From contig NC_092328.1 of the NCBI RefSeq assembly GCF_036785885.1, forward strand, positions 13,972,111 through 14,036,110: a stretch of 64,000 bases of DNA, read 5' to 3'. The position numbers were made by a program, and so were the translations under genes. Shown in pieces: positions 24,806-35,643 of this stretch (the first letter of the stretch is position 1; every line of letters starts with the position of its first letter). Below the pieces are notes generated by a model, which was not told the DNA's origin, made no database searches, and saw only the letters and a program-made list of their open reading frames with translations. This DNA comes from Coffea arabica (lineage: Eukaryota > Streptophyta > Magnoliopsida > Gentianales > Rubiaceae).

Positions 24806-24872
24806 AATGGGGGTTGGAGGAAAAAAAGTTACAAAAAAAAAGAAAAAAAGGAAAAATGGAGAGATGATTACC
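24806..24872 (-). other. Candidate spliceosomal intron in antisense gene
   Basis: On the minus strand, CTTAAG is followed by GTAATC (donor-like) at about 24872. Long T-rich tracts follow, then TGTCAAG (acceptor-like) near 24806. The length is only about 70 bp, near the lower limit for plant introns. The phase does not join cleanly to the downstream frame. This is inference from composition and boundary motifs. Confidence 0.35.
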
Positions 24873-25000
24873 TTAAGTGGCGACACTCCAACTGATGGTG
24901 GTGTAAAGAAAATCTCCTCCAAATCAGAGGATGTCCTCTTCTTTGATCGGTTTCAATGACGGTCTTGACTACTGCTATCGCTCGCCAATGAATGGGCTCC

Positions 25001-27085
25001 TTAGTGGGTAGATACGATACCCTGAATTTGAGTCCCTTCCTTTTCTATGGCCTCGATAGAGTCACGATCGTTCACCGTTTTGATTTCGACATCTTCTTCT
25101 GTGCGAGTCACCGATAAGGATTTTGAAACTTTGGGCGGCGTTTTCTTTGCTGGAATTACTGGTTGCGCCTCTTTGATGGCTTGTCGAGAGTCCTTGAAAA
25201 ACTTATTTTTTGCGACAATGTTTTTCGAAGGACTGCTAATAATTTTGTTCTTCCGCAAGGTGGATGAGGTAAGACCCGTTACAATTTCTATAGCTCCATT
25301 ATGATGCACTGAGTCGTTAGCGGAGGTGACCTTACCCTTTTTCAATGATTGCTGAGAGATCTTAACGGTGAGTGTAAAGGGAGTTGAAGAGACACTATTT
25401 GACCGAGTCGACCATCAGGCGTCATAGTCTTTTGTGATCAATGAATGCTTCCTGTGCGTGGGTATAGTCATCCGAGATTGTGTCTGCGTGCGAACTAAGG
25501 AGTCCCATAGTTGAATAGCCTCACCCAAAATATAAGTATGAGTGATCTATTTCAAGTTGTTGGGAATGTCCTGACAAAAGCCGAATTGTCGGCTAAACCT
25601 GCAAGGATTATATTTTTCAATAATGAAAGTATTGTCCTTATGTAGAGTTAAATGGCAAGAGCGTTGACTAATGAAGTAGCTCGTAAGCCTCGATGATAAG
25701 GATCCATCGTCGATCAACACCTTTTCTTCATTCTCGGTCCAGCACAATTTGGGAAGCATCAAAGGATTCACTTCTTTGAAGATTTTCTCAGCTTCTGATC
25801 GGCTATAAAATATTGCCATTTTCTTACCACTAAATCTTGTCATGCGCGCGTGGTGGCTACTCACTTGATTGTTTTCATAATATACATCGAAATATTGCCC
25901 AATCCAAGCATAGACGTAATGGATTGGAAAAGTTACCCCACATTCTCCAAGGTTAGGGGCATGGACGATCTCCCTCAACCCATGATATATGCTCGCAAGA
26001 ACGGGAATTGCAAGGCAAAATCTTTTTCCTGTGGCCATTAATCATGCAACTTTGAAGACACTTGGACGAATACGGTCGACCTTTTTGCTTGGCAATAGGA
26101 ATTTGCAAATCCAACAAGCTATGAATGCCGCGATATAAATTTCTTTTCTCAAAAACTCTGGGATGTTCAATGCGTCAAAAGGGACGTCGAAATCCTTGGT
26201 ATCAACAAGATCGTGAGACTCTACGCTTCCAGAAGGGTTATAGGTCATCTTTGGTTTAGATGTGATCTTTCTTCTATTCGCCCTACTCGGAGGAGCCCTA
26301 TACCTAGCATCTCCTTTGAACCAGAAGCGAATCCAATCTTTCATCCATACCCCTTGGTCGTTCGTCCAAAAGTGGTAGTAGGCGAAAAAGAGATGCTTGC
26401 AACTTTGAGGGAGAAGTGGCTTCCCTTCTTTGTCACGAGTGAGAAGCTCCTGCACCGAAAGAACAATTTCATCAAAGAACGAGCCATCGATCGAAAGGCC
26501 ACCAAATCGATAAAGGTCCCAAAGCGTGATAGACAACTCCCCAACGGGGGTATGAAGCGTATTTGTCGAGGGGCACCAACATTTGAAGAAGGCTCGCAAG
26601 ATATTCTCACAGCAGTCGTAAGAGTATTTAGACGCGTAGACAGCTTCAAATATGCCAGTACGGGTGAGCACTTCTTTATATCTTCCAAGAATGTCCTCAA
26701 CACACTCCCAATAATGAGAGGTGAAGCACGCCTCGCCAAAGAAGGAAGAAGGAATTTTCCATGTAGTCTTATCGATATTGAATCCCACGAACGGAAGCGT
26801 GAATTTGGCTATTTCTGGATCTCCATTGTGAAGTGACGAATTTAATACGATCACTTCTTCTTCTCTCGACGTGGTGGAGAAAGTCGATGGTGCCACCACT
26901 TCCTTAGTCCACTTGCTAGTCCAATTTTCGAGATGAAAACATCCTTCAAGGGGTATGAAAGACTCAGCGAACGGGCCGATTGCTAGTTTATGAACATGTA
27001 GTGACAAACTCTTTGATTGAGGTCCATCCCGTTCGTCCTTCAATGAAATATGTGGCAATGGCGTGGCGTAGTCTTTAATTTGCAT
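25001..27085 (-). pseudogene. Plant mobile domain (PMD, aminotransferase-like) gene inside Tat element
   Basis: ATG at 27085 opens a frame that stays in phase to 25003 with internal stops at 26039-26041 (TGA), 25547-25549 (TAG) and 25415-25417 (TGA). The first 348 codons and the following ~160 form one PMD. Markers include WECVEDILGRYKEVLTRTGI (about residue 125), TLWDLYRFGGLSI (about residue 185) and AAFIACWICKFLLPSKKVDR (near residue 330). After the first stop comes FCLAIPVLASIYHGLREI. A Lys/Ser-rich linker (25345-25003) then leads to the coiled-coil exon. PMD proteins include host MAIN-like silencing factors and many transposon-borne copies. Here the gene is antisense to gag-pol and inside the LTRs. 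Its role for the element is unknown. Confidence 0.8.
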
Positions 27086-28575
27086 GTTTGCTGAAATTTT
27101 GAAAAAGAAAGTATTAGACGATGAAGGGAATTTCTTACAAAATTTTGGTAATTAAATTACCTAATTGGTGGCTTTCTTCATATCCCCGAAATTGTTTCAA
27201 ACTCCCTTTCAGGCATGAGATGGGTTATCTACAGGAGAACAAGTTAGTAAAGATGAAATATTGACATGGACTCGGGCAAAAAAAAAATCAATTAAGGTTG
27301 GAGTTCTAGCAGAAGAAGGGAAAATTTTTTCAAGTATCATATTTGGTATTATCCTAACAGACGAGGAAAAAAAAAGAAAGAAAGAGCTCAAATATCATAT
27401 TTGGTATTATCCTAATGGATGAGGAAAAAAAAGGTACGGAGATTGGGATTAAATTTTCAGCCATGAGGAATAGCTCAAATATCATGCTTGGCGTTATTTT
27501 AGTAGATAAATCAAAGGGCTAAGTTGCCTTGTAAATTGTAATATGTTGGGGATACAAGTCAAAAGCACATGTCAAGTAGACAACTAAATTCCAAGGGCTG
27601 ATCGTGTTCAAGGCATCAAACAATGAAACACGTAAAAGCCTTGACCAAAACTCCTTGCAACAATTAAATGTTGTGAGTGAAAAAAAAACTTGAAGTACCT
27701 GACAAACAGAAAGTGCTTATTGGAGTATAAGCAGTGGATGATGGCTGTCCCGTGCAGCAGTGGCGGCTTGACGATATGGCTGAAGGAAAAAAAAAACTCG
27801 ATCAACAGTCGTGGCCCAAACGTGGCTATTTATAGGGGAAGGGCCGGTGTAAATCTGAGCCAAGAAGAAAGTTTCCTCCACACGAATCTGTGAGAAAGTT
27901 GAGTCCCTTTTGAAATCGACTTTATTGATCCGAAACCGATTTGTCAAAGGTCTCCTAGACTACGCCGGCTAAAGTAATTTGCCACGGTCAAGAATTCTAA
28001 TTTGGCTTGGGATTGGTCAATCATGGTTGGTATGGAAAAAGCCTTGTGAGCCACGAGAGAGTCATAGTGCAAATTGAAGCGCCAAAACTTGTCAGATGAT
28101 GCACAGTGGACTTGAAGCTTTGGCACGGTACGTTTGACCCTGGAATTGATATCACTAATGTTGCATGAATTGGTGGACCCCACATGACCATCTTATGAGC
28201 AAAGTTCACGAATTGATATATGAAGTGCAAAACTTTGAATAAAGCTACGGAATTGCAAAACTTTAAGTCCATCCACGGGCTCTATTATAAGACCTCAATA
28301 TGAAGTAATCCGGCCTCGGGAAATTGGAAGCGCTAGTGGTCTTAGAAATTGAGCTCAATATGGGATGCTTTGGTGGTATTCCACGTAACTATCATATGTG
28401 ACACAAGTAATTGATATGAAGTTTGCAAAGTTTGAAGTTTAGCCCGTTTATGGGTTTTACTTGAAAACTAATATGTCAACGGTGTTCAAATTGAAGCAAA
28501 AATATATGTCAAAACTTGTCCGTTCAAAATTTGCTCCGATATCCAGCATTTACACACAAGTTTCGAGGGGGCATT
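27086..28575. other. Tat 3' region, with polypurine tract
   Basis: No gene is supported on either strand. It would contain the promoter and leader of the antisense PMD gene, but I see no clear TATA box. A short direct repeat, CAAATATCATATTTGGTATTA-like, recurs near 27335 and 27390, with a weaker copy near 27475. It ends with a polypurine tract, GAGGGGGCATT at 28565-28575, immediately before the 3' LTR. Confidence 0.5.
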
Positions 28576-29475
28576 TGTAGACAATGAAATTTTAATTAAA
28601 TTCTAAAAATTACCATTGGTTTATAAATTATTTTCATGGCTTATTTTTATCCAATCGAATATTGCTATATGTCATGTACAATTGAAAATTTTGGTTATTA
28701 AATAACCAATTATATTTCACCATGTGTTAAGCTGAGGTGTTCCAGATCAATTCAAATTACAGGGATATCTCCACCAACCAAATCATATCATGTCACATGT
28801 CTGTTGGATAAATACCTAAATATTTATTTCTTATTAAAGGGATAATATTTAGAGTTGTTTAATCCAAGTATATTTCTTATATACTACAATAGGTTGATCA
28901 ATCAAATGGCGACACGTCACGTGTCCCTACAAGCTTGGCCAATCAAGGGGCTACTTATTGGTATTATCTCTTTATTAATGAATATAAAATGAAGAGATAA
29001 TATGTAAGTAGGTACAGTTCTAATATGACTATACGTCTTGCAAGACAAGTAGAGTGGTATACATGTCTTCAACCTCTACCTCAAACCACAACTATAAATA
29101 GGGGTCTCTCTACCAAGACAGATACACAGAGACATCCAGAGGCATCTCATACGCTCAAGCATTGAAGCTCCAAGCTACGAAAGGTTCGGGTCTTCAAGCT
29201 CTTCAAGTCTCTCATATATCAAGACTTGAGTCTTCAAAATATCTTTTAAGTTCTTCAAATCTTCCATATCAAGATTTGAAGGAACCGGTAGTGGATCCAA
29301 GAACAAGCTGCGCAGCCCTTGGATTGGCGTTCGAGGAGGAGAATCGAGGGAAATTCTCTACAAATTTGAGAAAACCCCAGACATTGTACTCACATATTTT
29401 TCTAAATTTATATATTACATATTTGTCTTGTATCTTTCTTGTCGTTTTGCAGACTTGAAATTTTTATCGCGTACA
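28576..29475 (+). repeat. 3' LTR of Tat element
   Basis: 900 bp, TGTAGACAAT to ATCGCGTACA, preceded by a polypurine tract. By eye it differs from the 5' LTR at about 26 positions, mostly transitions. TATAAATA is at 29093-29100. Confidence 0.97.
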
Positions 29476-29480
29476 TAGAC
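29476..29480 (+). repeat. Target site duplication TAGAC, right copy
   Basis: It matches 15711-15715 exactly. Confidence 0.95.
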
Positions 29481-29850
29481 CACACAATGACAACCCATTG
29501 TAGTATCAAGTAAAACTTAAACCTCCTAGATTTGGCTTGCTGCATCCTTGACTGCTCTTGTAACCTTGCAATCTCATCTTCCATCTTATTTTTGCTGTTT
29601 GGTACCACACACAACAAAAATTATGGCTGATGATTTCCATTACCTTGTAATTTGGACAGCGATAGAACCTTCTTCCCGGGTTCATGTTCCGCCAAGCTGT
29701 GACCATTTCTATTGGTTTTCGGCAATTACAAGTTTCCCTCACTATCAATCCTTTGCACTTTCTTTTTACCTTGACTGTTCTTCCTTCGATTGTGAAGATG
29801 TAGCCGCTGGTTTCTCTTTGTGTAGGGTAGCAAAGGCCACCCTTTTATAA
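29476..29850 (-). pseudogene. GRF zinc-finger protein gene, 5' part
   Basis: On the minus strand, residues CNCRKPIEMVTAWRNMNPGR then RFYRCPNYK form a GRF-type zinc finger. This small domain occurs in plant proteins often found near transposase genes. A charged helix (EDEIARLQEQSRMQQAKSRR) and a hydrophobic stretch (FYLILQWVVIVW) follow, the common layout of short plant GRF proteins. The frame then hits the Tat 3' LTR at 29475. It resumes at 15715 beyond the element. Upstream of the finger the start is unclear and a frame change is likely. It probably acted in nucleic-acid binding, but no function is established. Confidence 0.6.
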
Positions 29851-29984
29851 CATGGGTCAAGTTAATTACTTGATCCATATTTGGTGGTTAAATGGAGGGA
29901 AATTTCCCTCCTTTGTTCTCCTTAATTTTCTTTTTTTCCAGAAAAAGGATTTTTCCCAAATGCCCCTCACTAATGGCGTGTGTT

Positions 29985-30146
29985 TTACACGCCCCAAAAA
30001 CCCTAACGGTTTTATGGACTCTGTCAATGATTTTCCTTAAATGAGATAGATTTTAAAATTTACGGACTTAAGTGTCCCATTTTGAAGTTTAGGACTGAAG
30101 TGGAAAATCGTGCATACTTTAGGGGGTCAAAATGGAATTTACCCAT
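29985..30146 (-). repeat. Putative MULE terminal repeat beside GRF gene
   Basis: Read inward on the minus strand it begins GGGTAAATTCCATTTTGACC and continues with repeated 'AGTCC..AAACTT' phrases typical of plant MULE ends. It flanks the 5' side of the GRF gene. A weaker look-alike is at about 15380-15560 on the other side. No target duplication was found. Confidence 0.35.
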
Positions 30147-30364
30147 GTTATTATATATATTTTACATATATAATTAGACTCATATATGAGTCGGATTTTA
30201 ATCGAACCTAAGCCTAGTACCGCCCAAGCTCAACTCATATTTAGTTCAAGTTTTAATATTTAGGTCCAAATTCTGTTCGGCCCAATTAAAACTTAAGTTC
30301 AATGAGTTTTTTGCGAGTCGATCAGGCTGACCCGACCTCATTGACAGTCTTTGCCGCCAGTGAA
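30147..30364. other. Unassigned repeat-like spacer
   Basis: AT-rich stretch with 'CAAGCTCAACTC' and 'TCAGGCTGACCCGACCT' phrases common in degenerate plant DNA transposon fragments. No gene seen. Confidence 0.3.
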
Positions 30365-32420
30365 TAAAGAAATATTACATCCCTAGATGACAAGTCCTAA
30401 TGGTATTTATATACCCATAGAATTAACATACAAAGATTATAAGGCAGAATATTTTGTTGCATACATCGATAGTGGATTAGGATCTTGCTTATGTAAATGA
30501 TCTTGGTTTCCTAAAAATTATACTAAAAAATTAAAAGAAATAGTCGGACCAGATATATCAAATAATCCAATTCATCTTTCTGAAGGAGTATCTTCATGAC
30601 AGATATTACTTGGAGATTTTCTAGTTAAATATCCACCTTTTTACTTTCATGATACAGGAACTAATATATTACTTGAAAATAATTTCTTACAATTATTTCA
30701 TAAAAGTCTTATTTGATACATTAAAACAGCATATTTAAAACCCTATGTGGACATTGGATTATAGTAAACTGCAATGCTAAGGCTTATGCACGAAAACACC
30801 GATTAATTTTCGTCCTCACACAACCCAGCGTGGTGGTATTAGTTACAAAGAAACCACTTTTTCCTAAAGGAAAACCGCAATTGAAAATAGAAAATATAAT
30901 AGATTTGACAACCAAGCAAATAAAGATAATAAAAGAAGAACTAGAAAAAGTAAAAGACAAAATAAATCAATGCTATTCAGGTAATCTTTAGAATTTTGGG
31001 ATAAAAATAAAGAGGAAGCCCAATTAAAACTAATAGATAAAACCAAGATAATTAGACTAACGTTTATGAGATATAATTTACAAGACCAAGCGGAATTTAA
31101 AAAACAACTAGAAGAATTACAAAAATTAAAGATAACACAGCCAAGTAAGTCTCCTCACTCATTCCCTGCCTTGATGGTTAGAAACCATGTAGAATTAGTT
31201 AGAGGAAAAGCTGGAATGGTTGTCAATTGCAAAAAATTAAATGATAATACTGTCTTTAATGGATTTTTTTACTACATAAAGAAAGTCTAGTAAATGCCAC
31301 AAGAGGGAAAAGGATATTCTCTAAATTCGATTGTAAAAGTGGTTTTTGGCAAATAAAAATAGCTAAAGATAGTATTCCACTAACAGCATTCTCTTCCACA
31401 CAAGGACAACATGAATTGTTAGTAATGCCATTTGGATTAAAAAATGCTCAACAAATATTCAAAAGAAAATGGATAATATCTTTAAAAAATATGATTTCTG
31501 TCATGTATATGTTGATGATATTCTTATAACTAGTGATAATATTGTGCAACATAGTATTCATTTGAATACTTTTGCAGGTCTATGCTTAAAACATCGATTA
31601 GCTCTTTCCGAGAAAAGACAAAGATATGCTTACCAGAAATAGAATTTTTAGGCATATAAATAAATGGAAAAGAAATAAAAATGCAAACTCATATACTTGA
31701 AAAGATTACTCAATTTCCATACCAACTTACTGATAAAAAGCAGCTTCAAAGCTTTCATTGAGTTTTAAATTATGCCCCAGATTTTATTCAAAATCTCACT
31801 TAATTAAGATAGCCATTTCAAAAGCTTTTAAAGAAAGACCGAAGGTTTGAATTCTCACCGTACTTAATTGACCAAGTAAAAAGGATAAAATTACTCTGTC
31901 ATGATTTATCATTACTAAGTCTACGTACAGATGCTTCACACTCTAATTGGAGTGGAATTCTAAAGAAAATAAATTATGATGATACAAACTAAAAGATTGG
32001 GAGCCTTTGTGCAGGTATTGTTCAAGTACATTTTTAGGCACTCAACAATGACTTCATATCAACGAAAAAGAGTTGCTTGCCATGGTAAAAGATTGTAGAA
32101 AATTTTATTATTTTCTTTTACCAAAAAAGTTTCTTTTAAAAACCGATAATACTCAAGTCAAAGGTTTTATTCAAAACTACCTTTTCTAAACTGAAATATC
32201 GGAGACTAATTAAGTGGCAAACACTTTTGTTTGAGTACACCTTTGATACTGAAATAATTAAATCAGAAGAGAACGTTTTAGCAAATTTTTTAACTCGAGA
32301 TGGGAGGTCCTGATTTAAACAACAAATGCATGATTTAATTGCCCAAATGTCTGAAAAAATAGATACACTTCAAGGGACACTTTGAGATATTACAAAGATA
32401 GCAAATTTTGGAAGTATTCC
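30365..32420 (+). pseudogene. Endogenous caulimovirid (pararetrovirus) pol relic
   Basis: Fragments of a caulimovirid polymerase lie in order on the plus strand. An aspartic-protease-like segment is at about 30430-30620. Reverse transcriptase runs from about 31060 to 31800, with the catalytic YVDD at 31507-31518 and the family-typical PSKSPHS and MPFGLKNA phrases. RNase H is at about 31910-32300. Numerous stop codons and at least one frameshift break it. I find no movement or coat protein region in the window, so it is a partial, degraded integrant. The phrases separate it from Ty3/gypsy RT. The genus is not assigned. Confidence 0.8.
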
Positions 32421-32454
32421 CAACAAAGTTTCTGATTTACTTATTTCACTTCGA

Positions 32455-32590
32455 TATACATATATATATATATACACACACGCGCACACATACATACATT
32501 TACATATATATATATATATACACACACACATACATTTACATATATATATGTGTGTGTATATATATATGTAAATGTATGTATGTATATTTT
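32455..32590. repeat. Palindromic TA/CA microsatellite
   Basis: Runs of (TA)n and (CA)n, then (TG)n and (TA)n, with CATTTACATATA mirrored by TATATGTAAATG. The array can therefore fold on itself. The frame through it (32408-32593) is low complexity, not a gene. Confidence 0.85.
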
Positions 32591-32757
32591 TAAAAGTTTT
32601 ATGCCTAAATAAAATTTTTCAACGTTGAGGGGAGTAATTGCCCACTCTCAACTCCATTTGACTCTGCCTCTGGGATTAGACTCCTCTCCATTACCTTTTC
32701 TCTCCAATTTCCTGAATACACCCTTGGATGACACATTTATTAAATATGGATCTGTCT

Positions 32758-32988
32758 AATATATGCATTATCGGCACTCATTAAGATATATTTCTGATGT
32801 TATATTTTTTAAAATATAAGATTAATTAGAAAAAATAAATAAATATAAGGAAGGATAGGTAAGATTAAATAGGAAAAGCATATAATATACATGTAAGGGA
32901 GAGTAATAATTATTGTATATACATGATAGGTTAGATAAATGTTAAGTGCGTTAATGAGTGCCCTGTGAGCACCCGTTAGAAAAACATA
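32758..32988. mobile_element. Candidate MITE
   Basis: The left part has TATGCATTATCGGCACTCATTAA. The right part, read inward, gives CTAACGGGTGCTCACAGGGC then ACTCATTAACGCAC. The shared GGCACTCATTAA in inverted orientation about 190 bp apart suggests a short TIR element. No clear target duplication, so the boundaries are approximate. Confidence 0.4.
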
Positions 32989-33825
32989 TTAAATATTTAT
33001 AAAGGGTTAGGATTACTTTTATCTAACTATGTTTCCAAACACGAGGGTAGAGTGTTAATTATGACATCATTCCATTAAGTTGTCTACTTAGGAAAGTTCC
33101 TACTAGTTTTAATTATCAAGATTAGAATTGATCTATGTTTTCTGTTTTAAAGATTGAAATTGATATATGTTTTCCTCACTTTTAAGAAGACTAAAAGAAA
33201 CGAAAATAATATAAATAGTTGTGATATATGAAAAATCATATGCATCCCATAAAACCAAAAAAATTGATTTTTGATTAAATTTATTGCTCATTCTTTCTCA
33301 TTTCTTTCTCTTTTTTTATTTTAAAAAATCAACAAGTCTATAACCAATACTCCACATGTTATCCCCACCTTAGAGAGGATTGGCAGCCCAAAGGGAATCC
33401 AAAGCCACCAATTTCACATTTTCTAAACAGTTTCATTCTTGACAAAACATATAACATGGTTTGCATCATTATTTGATTCAAAATTTTGCATAGTCCATTA
33501 TGAAAATCCTGTATACAACAAAATCATGAAAAAGAAGAAATATAGCATCATATACATGCCAATTCTCATGCCTTGAAGAGTAACAGCAACATATATCAAA
33601 ATCATGATATTTATTCATGGATGCACTTACTTTGCACTATGCAGCTATTAAGAAGCCGCATTATTTTGCATTAAATCTAGAACAACACTGAAACTTTGGC
33701 AAATAATATTCATTCCACTAACATGGAGAATCTGTTAGTAAGAATCTTGCAAACTGCAGCAGTCAATGCTTCTGGATTCTTAGCCACTTTGGCTTAGGTA
33801 CTGAAAGTAAGAGAACATGAGATAA
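32989..33825. other. Intergenic, downstream of F-box pseudogene
   Basis: AT-rich sequence. I see no gene or repeat I can name. Part would be the 3' flank of the F-box gene. Confidence 0.4.
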
Positions 33826-35053
33826 TCAGCTAATTTGTCCATCATTGGCATCAGGCAAAACTAAACTTTCATCATAGATGTCCACCCGAAGATCATCACC
33901 AACATGTGGTGAATTATAGCTAATAGTACAATCCTCGTATGAATCATCTTCAAGATTGTAAAGGACTAATCTGGACCCCAGTTTCAGCAATAACTTACCA
34001 TTAATTGATAAGAACACAGGTTGCATTGCACAAATGGCAGATCGCGAAAATTGACATTTAAGATCATCTTCAGGATAAGGAATCATCAACATTTTAGTCC
34101 AAGATTGTCCAACTCCATAGTCTGTCATAATCCATAAGTTCACATGTTCCTGAACATGGTGCCAAAGCAAAGCCAGATACCCTTCCCCTAAAACTCGTAT
34201 ACTCCATTTCATAGAACCCGTCATCACCGTATAATTTTCTGGCAGTTCTATATCTCCGTAAGTCTCATCAACCAAATCAAAACTAACAATTTTATTCGCA
34301 GGATAGAGGCCTCTTTTACGGCGAGACTTTGCAGCCCAATGATGCTTCCCATTCACAAAAGCGCCCCCATAATTAACACGCCAATCTTTTAGGGAAAGGT
34401 GATTCCTGGAACCCTCAATCCTCTTCCAAGAATTTTAGACCTTCGACTATAAATTTTAAGAACTTGATCCTTGGGACTGTCCATTCCCCATGAGGAGTCA
34501 CATACGAGTGCTACGAATTTGTGATCATCCTGCAGCTCAAAATACCGAACCCATATATTCCAAGATCCGATCTTTTAAATTCAAAACTCCAATGAGGAAG
34601 TCTGCTGAATGTCCTGATATATGGGTTCCACAAGTACAAACATCGCTCCTCGCAAACAATAAACCTGGTGACAATGCATATCAACCCATTAGAGAAACCC
34701 ACAATTTCAACTGACTTCCCCGCGGCTGGATGCTGAATTTTGCTAGCCGGAGTCACGGATGAAGCACACACGGAATATGATGCAGAATTAAGATGACATT
34801 ATGTTAGGTAACTATTAAAGAAGTCGAAGGAACTCGAGAAAATCAACTTGCGTTGGGCAGTGTTGTCTGCCTTGGATGATTTTTTGAGATGGCTTTCGAT
34901 GAATTCTGGGCTTTTGATCATCGACTGCCAAGAATTCGAGACGCACATGAATCTCAACAGGGACTTGACTGGGAGTCGTGCAAGGATATGGAAGATGAGA
35001 TCAAGAGGGAGTTGAGGATAAGTAGCCTTGCAAGCCTTGCTTCCCATTACCAA
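33826..35053 (-). pseudogene. F-box / F-box-associated domain protein, broken
   Basis: From ATG 35053 the N-terminus has a clear F-box, [20 protein letters not shown] (about residues 15-35). A FBA-type region with VGFSNGLICIV and LYLWNPYIRTFSRLP follows. The C-terminal part at 34356-33826 contains LGEGYLALLWHH and a tail resembling plant F-box interaction domains. The total would be about 400 codons, normal for the family. Lesions are an in-frame TAA (34799-34801), a 1-bp-type frameshift near 34535 and a further stop/frame change near 34410. Intact members are substrate receptors of SCF ubiquitin ligases. This copy could not make one. It lies beside the NLR gene on the same strand. Confidence 0.75.
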
Positions 35054-35643
35054 AAATATCCAAGAAACAGTGCCCTAAGGGTTGGGGGAAAAAAGATTAG
35101 CAGCAAAGGAAGAAAGAGCGGCTGGCTAAACGGAAAATGCTAAGAAGACCAAAAAAATTTGAAGGATATGGCGGGAGGAAAGATAAGAGAAAGCAGGGGA
35201 CGGGAGAGGAAGAAAGAGGCGAGAAAAAGCAGGGGAAGGGGGACGGAACGTCGCACTACCTGTTTAAGGATTAAACGACTATGTCTAAGAACAAACCGCT
35301 ATGGCCTGTAAAGTTTGTGATGGTCTTCTAAACAACTAATTCGTTATTTGGTGTTCAAGTGCACAAAATTTTGTAGTGGGAGTTTAATAGATAACTTCAA
35401 ATCTAATTAAGATTTGAGTACATAAAACATGACATGGAACCAAAATAAGCATCTCAAACACAAAAAAGCCTTATATGAACAATTCACATGTCTATTTTCA
35501 AAAAGTAATTTTCTACTACAATTCTTAATTCTTTGGTCTTATTTCCATAATGAAATGATTTTGCTACTTCAACATGTAATTCAAGGTACAATTGAAACTA
35601 GAAGGAAAAAAACAAAAAAAAAAAACAATTGTACTATGTCATT
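35054..35643. other. Intergenic, between F-box pseudogene and NLR
   Basis: Contains a purine-rich tract (35160-35250) upstream of the F-box start and AT-rich sequence near the NLR 3' end. No gene recognised. Confidence 0.4.

Larger units (their letters stand above)
15716..29475 (+). mobile_element. Complete Tat-lineage Ty3/gypsy retrotransposon with antisense PMD gene
   Basis: Two 900-bp LTRs, a primer-binding-site-like sequence, gag, protease, RT, two RNase H modules, integrase and a chromatin-proximal GPY-type tail lie in the canonical gypsy order on the plus strand. A second RNase H between the first RNase H and integrase is the hallmark of the Tat lineage. About 3 kb of antisense coding sequence follows pol, as known for several Tat elements. 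It is flanked by a perfect TAGAC duplication. I count about 26 substitutions and no indels between the LTRs (~2.9%). All ORFs carry nonsense codons, so it is not autonomous now. Confidence 0.95.

Noticed and set aside
26213..26836. 207-codon plus-strand frame in the Tat element
   Set aside because: Shadow of the antisense PMD gene, which has the real domain.
32408..32593. Open frame of 61 codons over the microsatellite
   Set aside because: Low-complexity TA/CA repeat only.
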